Shown here: positions 48,899 to 57,847 of the stretch, piece by piece
Layout of the letters: each line of letters opens with the position of its first letter
Position numbering within the stretch: position 1 is the first letter of the stretch
Assembly: GCA_900547195.1 (NCBI GenBank)
Contig: URFQ01000002.1
Location: 1 to 64,000, forward strand
Source of the DNA: an uncultured Butyricicoccus sp.
GTDB taxonomy: Bacteria > Bacillota > Clostridia > Oscillospirales > Butyricicoccaceae
DNA: 64,000 nt
Direction of reading: 5' to 3'
Position numbers and translations under genes: made by a program
Notes under the pieces: model-generated
Told to the model about the DNA's origin: nothing
Databases searched by the model: none
Seen by the model: only the letters and a program-made list of their open reading frames with translations

Positions 48899-50248
48899 TC
48901 AGCCATAGACCTTCGCCACTTCTTCGCGGGCAATCTGCACCCAGCGGGAAGCGTTTGCAGGGTTGTGGCCGAGCGTGTGGTTGTCTTTCATGAGCAGTTC
49001 GACAATATTGCCGTGCGCTTTGCAATCGGCAAGCATCTCGTGCAGATTTTTACGGATGTAATCTTCATCCGGGTGCGGCACTGCAATGTCGGTGGGACTG
49101 ACCTTGTAGCAGTAAACATAGTCGCCCTTTAAAATGTCGCTCATCTTTTTCCGGTCGGCCCATTGGCTGACCGAAACGCGGCGCAGGCGCGGGATGGCTT
49201 CCTTGACGTACTCCCAGCGTTTGTCGAGGCCCTCGCAGCAGCCGTAATAGTTGAGCCCGAAACAGGACGCTAGCTCATGCTGATAAGGCAGGAAGAATTC
49301 CCTGATCATTTCCGGGGAAACCTCGCTGGTCTCCTGCGCTTCGTTGAAGCCCCACATGTCCATCAGCTTGACCTGGCCCGGTACGCCGTGCAGCTCGTCG
49401 GTAAAGCCGACGCCGCCCGAGCCGATGTACATGCTCTCGCAGTTGTTCGGCAGCAGGCCGTTCTTCTCGAGGTAGTCAAACTTCTTCAGATAGCCGTCCG
49501 TGAACAGACGCATCATGGCGTGCACCTGATCCGGATAATCGTAGAAATCGCACATCATGTTCTCCATACCGCGCAGGTTGCAATAGGAGAGCGACAGGTT
49601 GGGCGACCACCACCACTTGTGGCGGAATTCAATTTCAAGGATGCCGTCAAAAACGTCTTTTGCGAGCTCAAACGCCTTGTTTGACGCCTCCCAGTCCACG
49701 TGGATTTCCGGGGTCTTGATGTATTCTTTGAGATCCAGCTCCTCGAACTCCTCCTCCATATCCGCAAATGGGGATTTCCAAACATAGGCTTCCCCCTTGG
49801 TCGGGTCGCCGACGCGCTCTTCTTCAATGCCCCAGCCGGTGTCGACGGCGTGGTAGGGGAGGTACAACTTGGCTTCGACCACCTTGTCGTCCTTCATGGT
49901 ATCGGCCCAGTAGATCTCTTTGCGCAGCCACATTTCCCAGTCCTGCGCCATCTCGCCTTCGCACTGGATGGCCTTATCCCATGGGAAAATTTCATTCCAG
50001 CCGTTTTCGCAGTCGATGAAGATGACCGGCTGCTCGGTTTTAAGGCCGTTGTGCGCCACCCAGAGCGCCTTTTTTTCCTGCTCATAAGGGCGTTCGGCCA
50101 GTTCCCTCAGGCGGCGGCCAAGCTCCTGCAGGATGGTGCGGTCGTGATCGGATACCACGCACTGCCCGGCCTGCCAGCCGTGTACCATCAGGTTGCCGCC
50201 CTGGCCCTGGTCGATGCGGTTTGCGCCTACGAATTCATCAACGTTCAT
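48899..50248 (-). CDS. Uroporphyrinogen-decarboxylase-like (URO-D superfamily) protein
   Basis: A 449-residue protein of the URO-D superfamily, which includes corrinoid methyltransferases such as MtaA. The barrel ends with GLNYYGCCEGLDKRW, whose cysteines may bind zinc, and a final HNPANASRWVQIAREEV helix. It is longer than true HemE and has no heme-pathway neighbours, so a methyltransferase or hydrolase role on an imported compound is more likely. It follows a sodium symporter gene. The ATG at 50248 follows AAAGGA. The last 63 bases are repeated, inverted, at 53,944-54,006. Confidence 0.8.
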   Translation of the reverse strand: MNVDEFVGANRIDQGQGGNLMVHGWQAGQCVVSDHDRTILQELGRRLRELAERPYEQEKKALWVAHNGLKTEQPVIFIDCENGWNEIFPWDKAIQCEGEMAQDWEMWLRKEIYWADTMKDDKVVEAKLYLPYHAVDTGWGIEEERVGDPTKGEAYVWKSPFADMEEEFEELDLKEYIKTPEIHVDWEASNKAFELAKDVFDGILEIEFRHKWWWSPNLSLSYCNLRGMENMMCDFYDYPDQVHAMMRLFTDGYLKKFDYLEKNGLLPNNCESMYIGSGGVGFTDELHGVPGQVKLMDMWGFNEAQETSEVSPEMIREFFLPYQHELASCFGLNYYGCCEGLDKRWEYVKEAIPRLRRVSVSQWADRKKMSDILKGDYVYCYKVSPTDIAVPHPDEDYIRKNLHEMLADCKAHGNIVELLMKDNHTLGHNPANASRWVQIAREEVAKVYG

Positions 50249-50341
50249 GTGTTTCACGGTTCCTTTCTAAGTCATGGCCGCAAAGCGGCCGGATTTTTTA
50301 AGGGGCGGCGCCAGATGGAAAAGAGCGCCGCGCCTGAGGAT

Positions 50342-51955
50342 TTAAAGCATGGATGCCAGGCCGAGAGGGGAGAACAGCCAGTAAACAGCCAGCATGCAGA
50401 TCATGCACAGGATGCTGGCGGGCTTGGCATACTTCCACGGGGTCAGGTCAACTGCGCCGACATCCTCCAAAATGAAATCGGTATCGCGGGGCTTGAGCTT
50501 GCCGACAACCATCATAAGGATCATATCCACAATAAACAGGACGGACAGGATCCACAGATAATGGACATGAATGCCAATGTACGGCAGCAGGTGGCTCAGG
50601 GCATACAGGACGACGTGGGAAACCAGCGTGACCTTGGGCGCAAGGGCCGGGATGCGCTTGGAATAGAAGCCGCACAGTACCGTGGCAAGGATCGGCATGG
50701 AGTAAAAGCCAAAGCAGTCCTGCAGGAAGTCATACAGGCCGCTGGGCGCGTTGATGACGAATGGGGCAACAACGATCGCGATGACGGCCAGGACGGTGCC
50801 AAACTTTTTGCCGACTCTGACCAGATGCGCGTCGTCGCAGGTTTTGTTAAACAGCGGGCGATGGAAGTCCAGCGTATACAGGGTGACGCAGCTGTTGAGC
50901 GCCGAGTTGAAGGAGGACAGGATCGCGCCGAACAGCACGGCGGCGAAGAAGCCGAGCAGCCACTGCGGCATCACATGGGAAACCAGCATCGGGTAGGCCG
51001 CGTCGGTGTTGTCCATCAGGCTGCCGCCAAAAAAACGGAAGGCGAGCAGGCCGCAGATGGTGATAAAAAATGGGTCGACCAGCTTGAGAAAACCGGTAAA
51101 GATGGCGCCTTTTTGGGAATGCGCGAGGCTTTTGCCGGCCAGCGCACGCTGGATGATGGACTGGTTGGTGCACCAGTAGAACAGGTTATTGAAGGTCATA
51201 CCGAGGAACAGCACCGGCCATGGAACCATGGGGGGCAGCGCATTCGCGGGGTTTATAGAGTTAAACTTTTCGGCCGGCACATTGGCGACAAAATCTTTGA
51301 TACCCGCGATAAAGCTGCCGCCGCCCATCATGCAGATGGCGAGGACCGGGACAAGGAAGCCGCCGATCAGCAGGCCGGCCCCGTTGACGGTATCGGAAAC
51401 TGCGACCGCTTTCAGGCCGCCGAAAATCGCGTAAATCGCGCCGATGACGCCGATGCCGAAGCACAGGATGGCAATCGCCTGAAACTGGGTGATGCCGAGA
51501 AGCTGGTCGATATTAAAAATGCGGTTGAAGGCCAGCGCACCCGAATAGAGGACGGTCGGCAGGTAGGTCAGCAGATAGCCAAGCAGGAAAAGGAACGAAA
51601 TGATGCGCTTGACGGTCGCGTCATAGCGCTGCTCGAGAAACTCCGGGATGGTGGTAATGCCCGCCTTAAGATAGCGCGGCAGGAACACCATGGCGAGACA
51701 TAGCAGCGCAAATGCCGAGGCAACCGACCAGTTCATGGCGCCCATGTTGGTGGCGTAGCTTTGGCCGGTCTGTCCAACAAGCTGTTCGGTGGACAGATTG
51801 GTGAGCTCCAGAGAGCCGGCGATAACCAGGCCGCTCAAGCCGCGGCCGGCGAGGAAGTAGCCTTCCTGTGAGTCCAGTTTATCGTCGCGGGTCTTATACC
51901 AGGAGATAACGGCGACCAGCACGGTAAAAAGGACGAAAGTTGCGATAATAAACAT
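50342..51955 (-). CDS. Sodium:solute symporter (SSS family)
   Basis: A 537-residue membrane protein with about 14 hydrophobic segments and the SSS pattern (GLSGLVIAGSLELTNLSTEQ, AIYAIFGGLKAVAVSDTVNG, GAILSSFNSALNSC). It resembles the SGLT/galactose or sialic-acid branch and should import a sugar-like solute with sodium. The ATG at 51955 follows GAAGGGG; a longer open frame is not supported. It lies 93 bases before the URO-D-like gene, probably one operon. Confidence 0.92.
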   Translation of the reverse strand: MFIIATFVLFTVLVAVISWYKTRDDKLDSQEGYFLAGRGLSGLVIAGSLELTNLSTEQLVGQTGQSYATNMGAMNWSVASAFALLCLAMVFLPRYLKAGITTIPEFLEQRYDATVKRIISFLFLLGYLLTYLPTVLYSGALAFNRIFNIDQLLGITQFQAIAILCFGIGVIGAIYAIFGGLKAVAVSDTVNGAGLLIGGFLVPVLAICMMGGGSFIAGIKDFVANVPAEKFNSINPANALPPMVPWPVLFLGMTFNNLFYWCTNQSIIQRALAGKSLAHSQKGAIFTGFLKLVDPFFITICGLLAFRFFGGSLMDNTDAAYPMLVSHVMPQWLLGFFAAVLFGAILSSFNSALNSCVTLYTLDFHRPLFNKTCDDAHLVRVGKKFGTVLAVIAIVVAPFVINAPSGLYDFLQDCFGFYSMPILATVLCGFYSKRIPALAPKVTLVSHVVLYALSHLLPYIGIHVHYLWILSVLFIVDMILMMVVGKLKPRDTDFILEDVGAVDLTPWKYAKPASILCMICMLAVYWLFSPLGLASML

Positions 51956-52330
51956 ACTTTTTCCCCTTCTGTGATCAGATAAATTTGCGTGCAGATGAAT
52001 TTCGGCCGAAATCCCCTTGGCTTGGAACGCATTTATCGTAACACGAACTTTTGCCGGGCGCAACTAAGGTGCACAAAGCGGAAACTGGCAATTTGTATAG
52101 GTTGCATAACGTTTTTTTGCATAAAAAAAAGCTGCTTTTTTGGAGGTAATGCACAAGAACGTGAAAAAAGGTTGCTTTTTTCGGTACATGATTTCGAAAA
52201 AATGGCTTCCAAAAAATATAACTCCGAAAAAAAACAAAGAAATGGGTATGCACACAGAGAAAAAGAGGATAATTTTTCGAAATGATCGAATACAAACTCT
52301 AAATTTAAAGAACTGGAAAATAAAAATGAA
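51956..52330. other. AT-rich leader region upstream of the symporter gene
   Basis: A 375-base gap, far more AT-rich than the genes, with runs of A and T. No gene is supported: open frames across it have no start signals. A weak minus-strand promoter (ATGCAA, 17 bases, TATACA) can be read near 52098-52130. A similar AT-rich, Lys/Phe-frame stretch lies at 53590-53700 upstream of the ABC importer. Confidence 0.45.
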
Positions 52331-52363
52331 ACCGCCCCCGCCGGGAACCCGGCGGGGGCGATG
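52331..52363. repeat. Left copy of the duplicated terminator hairpin (element B)
   Basis: A 33-base GC-rich stem-loop (arms CGCCCCCGCCGGG and CCCGGCGGGGGCG). It recurs at 52580-52612 with a single change. On the minus strand it is followed by a U-rich tail, so it is the working terminator of the AraC gene. Confidence 0.88.
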
Positions 52364-52579
52364 CAGACTGTCAAAAAAGTCCTTCGCGCCGCAGCGCGCT
52401 TTAAACAGGTTTTCGCCGCTTGCGGCGAAAACCATAAAAACCCGCGACATGTGCGTGGGTTTTTATACAAACCGACGGCAAGTGTGCCCGTAAGGGCGCG
52501 CGCAGCCGCCGGAATACTCGATCGAAAGCGTGGTTTCGATCGAAGGCTGTTCGAAAAACATAGTTTTTCGACAGCCTCA
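52364..52579. repeat. Hairpin-rich element B, inserted after the AraC gene
   Basis: A 216-base noncoding segment between two copies of the hairpin. The left end reads CAGACTGTCAAAAAAGTCC and the right end is the complement of AGGCTGTCGAAAAACT. Internal stem-loops include GTTTTCGCCGC/GCGGCGAAAAC, an AAAAACCC/GGGTTTTT pair and CGATCGAAAGC...GATCG. Its sequence matches element C in the opposite orientation over almost its whole length. Confidence 0.85.
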
Positions 52580-52612
52580 ACCGCCCCCGCCGGGATCCCG
52601 GCGGGGGCGATG
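52580..52612. repeat. Right copy of the duplicated terminator hairpin (element B)
   Basis: 32 of 33 bases match the left copy. It starts one base after the stop codon of the AraC gene (minus strand). Confidence 0.88.
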
Positions 52613-52613
52613 G

Positions 52614-53465
52614 CTATCCAAGGGGAAGTTCGCGGTATTGCTGGGGCGAAATACCGACCTTTTCAGTAAATGCGCTGACAAAGCTGGACGAACTGCCGTA
52701 GCCACTGTCCTCCGCAATCTTTTTGACCGGCATTGAGGAGGTTTTGAGCATATATTTAGCGTGCTCCATACGAAGCTGGATAACATACTCGTGGGGGGTG
52801 CAGCCAAGCTCGCGCTGGAACAGCCGAATGAGGTATGAGGTGCTGAGACCCACCGATCCTGCGATGGCCGAAAGGGTCAGGCTGCGGCTGGTCAGGTTAC
52901 TGCGGATGAAGCTGACGGCCCGCTGTACAGCGTTGTTGCCCTCATTTTGAGGCTCGGCCGCGTCGGGCATCAGGCGGCAAAGAATCTCATGAATTTGGTA
53001 GGAAAGCTCGGATGCAACTGGCGTTTTGTTGCATTTAAACTGGCTGAGAATGGCGCGCATGATCGCGCCGATGCGCGCGCCGCCGCTGACCTGAAACACC
53101 GCGCCGCAGTGCTGGGTCAGGTAGCTGCACAGCTCGGAGGAATTGCAGCCGCCAATGTGCATCCAGTAAAACTCGGCATAGCGCTCCGTGTAGTAGTGGT
53201 GAGGCTCGTTGCGGTCAATCAGGATCACACTGCCGGACGGCGCAACGTAATGTTTGCCCTGATAATCCACGCATAATTCACCCTGTTCGACGTACATGGC
53301 AACAATCCGGTCAACCTGCTGGCCGCGCACGCGGTAGCCTGTTTCGCAGTAATAATGGCCGCACATGGCGATGTAGTAGTGCAGCAGCAGGGTAGTCTCT
53401 GAGATTTCATGAAAAAAGTATTCAGATCCGGTCATGACGCCGGGTTCGGTTCCGCTGATACGCAA
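52614..53465 (-). CDS. AraC-family transcriptional regulator
   Basis: A protein of about 283 residues with an N-terminal cupin sensor (GSVILIDRNEPHHYYTERYA) and a C-terminal pair of helix-turn-helices (LTLSAIAGSVGLSTSYLIRL and MPVKKIAEDSGYGSSSSF). Such regulators usually activate sugar-uptake genes. It lies between the symporter/URO-D unit and the ABC importer, and probably controls one or both. AGGAGG lies eight bases before a TTG at 53465; a GTG three codons upstream would touch that site, so TTG is preferred. Confidence 0.9.
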   Translation of the reverse strand: MRISGTEPGVMTGSEYFFHEISETTLLLHYYIAMCGHYYCETGYRVRGQQVDRIVAMYVEQGELCVDYQGKHYVAPSGSVILIDRNEPHHYYTERYAEFYWMHIGGCNSSELCSYLTQHCGAVFQVSGGARIGAIMRAILSQFKCNKTPVASELSYQIHEILCRLMPDAAEPQNEGNNAVQRAVSFIRSNLTSRSLTLSAIAGSVGLSTSYLIRLFQRELGCTPHEYVIQLRMEHAKYMLKTSSMPVKKIAEDSGYGSSSSFVSAFTEKVGISPQQYRELPLG

Positions 53466-53494
53466 GGCGCACACCTCCTTTTTTCCATAATTTT

Positions 53495-53523
53495 ATCATA
53501 TCATTTGTTCGGTGAAAAGGCAA
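53495..53523 (-). promoter_or_regulatory. Promoter of the AraC gene
   Basis: On the minus strand, TTGCCT and TATGAT are separated by 17 bases, 30 bases before the start codon. Confidence 0.7.
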
Positions 53524-53553
53524 CTAGAAAAATTGTACTTGCGTTTTGAAAAA

Positions 53554-53582
53554 TTGCATTCATTTTCTATTCTTGCTATTAT
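53554..53582 (+). promoter_or_regulatory. Probable promoter of the ABC importer operon
   Basis: TTGCAT and TATTAT are spaced by 17 bases. It is divergent from the AraC promoter and leaves a leader of about 500 bases. The remaining 53583-53943 is AT-rich at first and holds no gene. Confidence 0.6.
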
Positions 53583-53943
53583 AATTTCTTAAAAAAATTG
53601 ACTTGCACGACGAAAAAAGGTCATTTTTACGAAATTCATTTTCGAAAAAAGCGAGCGTCAATGAAAAAAATTGTGCAGGGTGCTTAAAGGAGACGGACGA
53701 TTTTAAGTCAAATTGCATTATAAAAATTGCACAAAAAACGCGAAATCAACTTATTATTTTGATTGCAACATGTAAAAGATTGTGATATCCTTAAATCACG
53801 CAAAACAACCGACCGGATGGTCGCCAAACAGCGTGCCGATTGCGCAAGAATGCAAAACGCAGATGCAGCGCAAAACCGGTAGCTGAAAAACCATTAATTG
53901 ATCTTGCTGTTTGATTGCTCGTTCCAAAATACATAGAAGACAC

Positions 53944-54006
53944 CCTGCAAACGCTTCCCGCTGGGTGCAGATTGCCCGCGAAGAATTGGCGAAGGTCTAC
54001 AGATGA
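53944..54006 (+). pseudogene. Remnant of a second URO-D-like gene (last 20 codons)
   Basis: In frame it reads PANASRWVQIAREELAKVYR then stop, and 59 of 63 bases equal the 3' end of the URO-D-like gene at 48,899-48,961. Nothing upstream matches the rest of that gene. It lies 88 bases before the importer operon on the plus strand. It is either the tail of a deleted paralogue or one arm of an inverted repeat. Confidence 0.85.
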
Positions 54007-54093
54007 TTTCCCGGGACGGATGTCCCAACCTGTTTCGTCTCTGCATGCAAGTGTGCATGAGAAATAGAAAAACTGAGAAGAGAGGTAGAAGAC

Positions 54094-55125
54094 ATGAAAA
54101 AAAGAAGACTTCTGGCGGCCCTGGCGGCTGCGGCAATGAGCGTAACGATGCTGGCAGGCTGCGGCGGCGACAAGCCTGCGGCAAGCGGCTCCGGCTCGGC
54201 CGCAAAATCGGGCGGCGGAGACGGCGGCCTCAACATGACCATGATCATTGCGTCGCGCGATGAGTTCATGAGCACACTGGAGGCAAGCTGCAAGGACGCA
54301 GCCAAGGATATGGGAATTAACATGACCACGCAGGACGCGCAGTTTGACACCAGCAAAATGCTGCAGTACATCGAGACTGCGCGCAACAACGGCGAGGACG
54401 CGGTCATCATCAACATCGTGGACCCGGAAACCGCGCAGCAGTGCATTGACGCGGCCGGCGATATGAAGGTTGTTTTTGTAAACCGCTCGCTGGATGAATC
54501 GGTTTATTCCCAGTTCGATGAAAATGTCTGCGGCGTATGGTCGGACGAGGATACTTCGGGCTATTATCAAGGCGAATATCTGGCGAAATACTTTAAGGAT
54601 CAGGGCAAGACCGACGTCAAGTACATCATGATGTGCGGCACTCTGGGCCAGGTCTACACCACCAAGCGTACCGAAGGCGCGATTAAGGCGCTGAAGGACA
54701 ACGGCATCAACCCAATTCCGGCAACCGCTGACCTCGTTGGCGAATATGACCGCGCAACCGCGATGGATCAGATTTCTCCGTTGGTTGACACCGTTGAGTA
54801 CGATACCGTTATCTGCAACAACGACGCAATGGCGCTTGGCGTTGTCGAGGCGCTGAAGGCAAAGGGCATTGACCCGGCTACCAAGATGGTTGTAGGTATC
54901 GACGCGACCGTTGACGGCGTAGAAGCAGTTGTAAACGGCGAAATGGCAATGACCGTATTCCAGGACCCGGTAGGTCAGGGCTTCGGCGCATTGATGGCTG
55001 CCGCCAACATGTGCAACGGCAAGCCGATCAACGACGGCACAGATTATGAGACCGACGAGACCGGCCGTCTGGTATGGGTTCCGTTTGAGCCGGTATATTC
55101 GGAAAATGTGGCGGATTACCAGTAA
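54094..55125 (+). CDS. Ribose-type ABC importer, substrate-binding lipoprotein
   Basis: A 343-residue periplasmic-binding-protein-like lipoprotein (peripla_BP_4 type). The lipobox is MLAGC at residues ~19-23, followed by a Gly/Ser/Ala linker. The binding domain has the sugar-family pattern NGEDAVIINIVDPETAQQ and DTVICNNDAMALGVVEAL. It would capture a pentose, hexose or related ligand outside the membrane. GAGAGG precedes the ATG. ATPase and permease genes follow. Confidence 0.93.
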   Translation: MKKRRLLAALAAAAMSVTMLAGCGGDKPAASGSGSAAKSGGGDGGLNMTMIIASRDEFMSTLEASCKDAAKDMGINMTTQDAQFDTSKMLQYIETARNNGEDAVIINIVDPETAQQCIDAAGDMKVVFVNRSLDESVYSQFDENVCGVWSDEDTSGYYQGEYLAKYFKDQGKTDVKYIMMCGTLGQVYTTKRTEGAIKALKDNGINPIPATADLVGEYDRATAMDQISPLVDTVEYDTVICNNDAMALGVVEALKAKGIDPATKMVVGIDATVDGVEAVVNGEMAMTVFQDPVGQGFGALMAAANMCNGKPINDGTDYETDETGRLVWVPFEPVYSENVADYQ

Positions 55126-55136
55126 GCTTTTTCCGT

Positions 55137-55165
55137 GCGAGAAGGGACATGGCCATGTCCCTTCT
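55137..55165 (+). terminator. Intra-operon hairpin after the binding-protein gene
   Basis: GAGAAGGGACATG, two bases, and CATGTCCCTTCTC form a perfect stem without a T run. Such hairpins commonly protect the abundant binding-protein message or partly terminate. Confidence 0.7.
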
Positions 55166-55220
55166 CTGCATCATGCACAAACAGGCTTTTCACTGAAACA
55201 GAAGGGGTGAGCATCATCAT

Positions 55221-56729
55221 ATGAGCGAATATATCCTGCAAATGCTCGATATCGTCAAAGAATTCCCGGGGGTGCGCGCGCTCAAGGGCGTACAGCTGAA
55301 CGTCCGGCCGGGCACGGTCCACACACTGATGGGCGAAAATGGCGCCGGTAAATCCACGCTGATGAAATGCCTGATCGGTATTCAGGCTCCCACATCGGGC
55401 AAAATTATTTACGACGGCAAAGAAGTACATTTTAAAACCACGCTGGAAGCCATGAACGCGGGCATTTCCATGATCCATCAGGAATTGTCGCCAGTACCGG
55501 AGCGCAGCGTGTGCGACAACGTCTGGCTGGGCCGCGAACCGCGCAAGGGGCTGGTTGTCGACCACAAGAAAATGCGCGCCGACTGCATCGAGCTGTTCAA
55601 AAAGCTGGGCCTCGACCTCGATCCGGACGCCAAAATGGGCGACCTCACGGTAGCCAAGATGCAGATGGTGGAAATTGCCAAGGCGGTTTCCTATGATTCC
55701 CGGATCGTTATCATGGATGAGCCGACCTCATCCCTGACTGACGCCGAGGTTGAACACCTGTTCCGCATCATTGCGGATCTAAAGGCGAAAAATGTTGCAA
55801 TTATTTATATTTCGCACAAAATGGATGAAATTTTCCGCATTTCGGACGATATCACGGTCTACCGAGACGGCGAATATGTCGCCACGGATCGTGCGGAAAA
55901 CCTGAACGTTGATAAAGTGATTACCCTGATGGTTGGCCGTGAGATGACCTCCATGTTTCCGAAAGTCGACTGCCCGATTGGCGAGACCATTTTCAAGGTG
56001 GAAAATCTGGCTGCGGGCAAGGCGGTCAAAAACGTATCGTTCGAGCTGCACCGCGGCGAAATCCTGGGCATGGCCGGCCTGGTCGGCGCGGGGCGCACCG
56101 AGACGGCGGAGGCCATTTTCGGTATGCGGCATATCACGGGCGGCAAAATCTTCAAAGATGGCAAGGAATTGCACATCAAATCCCCGGAGGATGCGATTGC
56201 GAATAAAATCGGCCTGCTCACGGAGGACCGCCGCGGCAACGGCATCGTTGGCCTGCTGAGCGTCAAGGAGAATACCGTGCTCGCCAATCTCAAGGCCTAT
56301 GGCTTCCCGCTCAACCACAAAAAGATGCGCGAGGATACCGAGGAGTACATCAAAAAACTGAACACTAAAACACCGACCATGGAGACACCCATTCAGAACC
56401 TGTCGGGCGGCAACCAGCAGAAGGTGCTGGTCGGCCGCTGGCTGCTGACCGATCCGGATGTCCTGATCGTCGATGAACCTACCCGCGGCATTGATGTCGG
56501 CGCCAAGGCGGAGATTCACTCCCTGATCACCAAGCTGGCCGGCGAAGGGAAGGCGATCATCATGATTTCCTCTGAACTGCCCGAGGTCATGGGGATGGCC
56601 GACCGCATTCTGGTCATGCATGAGGGCGTCATGACCGGCATGATTGATCGCAAGGATTTCTCATCCGAGCTGATCCTGAAGTACGCGACAAGCGAAGTGC
56701 CGTACGATCCGGCTGCCGCAAATGGATAA
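55221..56729 (+). CDS. Ribose-type ABC importer, ATPase
   Basis: A 502-residue tandem ATPase (RbsA/MglA type). The first domain has Walker A GENGAGKSTLMK and Walker B RIVIMDEPTSSL. The second has the degenerate Walker A GLVGAGRTETAEAIFG, signature LSGGNQQKVLVGRWL and VLIVDEPTRGIDVGAK. It energises sugar uptake at the cytoplasmic face. GGGGTG precedes the ATG. Confidence 0.95.
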   Translation: MSEYILQMLDIVKEFPGVRALKGVQLNVRPGTVHTLMGENGAGKSTLMKCLIGIQAPTSGKIIYDGKEVHFKTTLEAMNAGISMIHQELSPVPERSVCDNVWLGREPRKGLVVDHKKMRADCIELFKKLGLDLDPDAKMGDLTVAKMQMVEIAKAVSYDSRIVIMDEPTSSLTDAEVEHLFRIIADLKAKNVAIIYISHKMDEIFRISDDITVYRDGEYVATDRAENLNVDKVITLMVGREMTSMFPKVDCPIGETIFKVENLAAGKAVKNVSFELHRGEILGMAGLVGAGRTETAEAIFGMRHITGGKIFKDGKELHIKSPEDAIANKIGLLTEDRRGNGIVGLLSVKENTVLANLKAYGFPLNHKKMREDTEEYIKKLNTKTPTMETPIQNLSGGNQQKVLVGRWLLTDPDVLIVDEPTRGIDVGAKAEIHSLITKLAGEGKAIIMISSELPEVMGMADRILVMHEGVMTGMIDRKDFSSELILKYATSEVPYDPAAANG

Positions 56730-56750
56730 CTGAAAGAGGGGTAAACCGTT

Positions 56751-57734
56751 ATGCAAAAAACGTTTGACAAAAAGAAATTTATCTCGCAGAACTCGATTTG
56801 GCTGGTGCTGATCGCGCTGGTAATCATCATGAGTGTTGCGCAGCCAAACTTTTTCTCGGTCAGCAACCTGACCACGCTGCTCACCGGCGAGGCGGTCAAG
56901 GGTATCATGGCCTTTGGCGTCATGTTCGCCATCCTGTCCAAAGGCATTGACCTGACGATCGGCGCGTCCGCAGCGCTCGTCGCTTGTATCACGGCTTCGC
57001 TCGTGCAGCCGGCCGACTATGCAAACGCGCGCTTCCCGGGCCTCGGTGTGCTGCCGGTTCCGGTGGTCATCGTCATCGGCCTCGCGGTCGGCGCTGTCAT
57101 TGGCGCGATCTATGGCGCAATCATCGCCTATACCAAAATCCCCCCGTTTATCGCAACCCTGGGCGCGCAGCTTATCTGCCGCGCGAGCGCTAAAATGTTC
57201 ACGAACCGCCCGATTTCCAACCTCGACGAGGGCTTCCGCTTCTTTGGCGCGGGTAAAATCGGCGGTTTCCCGGTGATCATCCTGGTATTCATCCTCATGT
57301 ACGCCATTTCGGCGTTCCTGCTCACACAGACCCGTTTTGGCAAGAATGTGTACGCCATTGGCGGCAACGATCAGGCGGCGCGCGTGGCCGGTATCAACGT
57401 TGAGAAAAACCTGATCAAGGTGTATATCTGGTGTTCGCTGTGCGCAGCCATTGGCGGCATCCTGCTGGCCGGGCGTTCCGGTTCTGCCGACTCCGCAAAC
57501 TCGGGCCTGAACTATGAGTTGGACGCCATCGCGGCAGCCACCGTGGGCGGCACCTCTCACACCGGCGGTATTTGCCGCGTTTCCGGCGTCCTGGCTGGTA
57601 TCCTGATTCTGGGCGTTATCAACAACGGCCTCGTTATGCTGAAGGTGGACGATAACATGACCAATATCGTCAAGGGTCTCATCATCGTCGGTTCGGTGAT
57701 CCTCGATATGCGCAAAAACGCAAAGCGTGCGTAA
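56751..57734 (+). CDS. Ribose-type ABC importer, permease
   Basis: A 327-residue integral membrane protein of the RbsC family (BPD_transp_2), about ten hydrophobic segments, with the conserved GKNVYAIGGNDQAARVAGI and AIAAATVGGTSHTGG. It forms the translocation channel, probably as a dimer. It starts 21 bases after the ATPase gene, with AGAGGGG before the ATG. A strong terminator follows. Confidence 0.95.
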   Translation: MQKTFDKKKFISQNSIWLVLIALVIIMSVAQPNFFSVSNLTTLLTGEAVKGIMAFGVMFAILSKGIDLTIGASAALVACITASLVQPADYANARFPGLGVLPVPVVIVIGLAVGAVIGAIYGAIIAYTKIPPFIATLGAQLICRASAKMFTNRPISNLDEGFRFFGAGKIGGFPVIILVFILMYAISAFLLTQTRFGKNVYAIGGNDQAARVAGINVEKNLIKVYIWCSLCAAIGGILLAGRSGSADSANSGLNYELDAIAAATVGGTSHTGGICRVSGVLAGILILGVINNGLVMLKVDDNMTNIVKGLIIVGSVILDMRKNAKRA

Positions 57735-57793
57735 GTTCTTCACCTCTATTCCGTGCCGTCCGCACCAAACGGGCGGCACATTTTTTTGCGCTG

Positions 57794-57833
57794 AAAAGGG
57801 CGCGCTGCAAACCGTTTGCAGCGCGCCCTTTTT
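57794..57833. terminator. Bidirectional terminator between importer and chromate transporter genes
   Basis: An 18-base stem (AAAAGGGCGCGCTGCAAA and complement) with a three-base loop and outer A/T runs. Confidence 0.95.
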
Positions 57834-57847
57834 GGTTTGATGAGGGG

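Noticed and set aside
48899..50248. Heme-pathway uroporphyrinogen decarboxylase (HemE)
   Set aside because: The protein is about 100 residues longer than HemE, lacks its N-terminal pattern and has sugar-import neighbours, so only the superfamily is claimed.
49700..51703. 667-codon plus-strand frame opposite the URO-D-like and symporter genes
   Set aside because: It spans two well-supported genes on the other strand and the gap between them, and has no recognisable domain.
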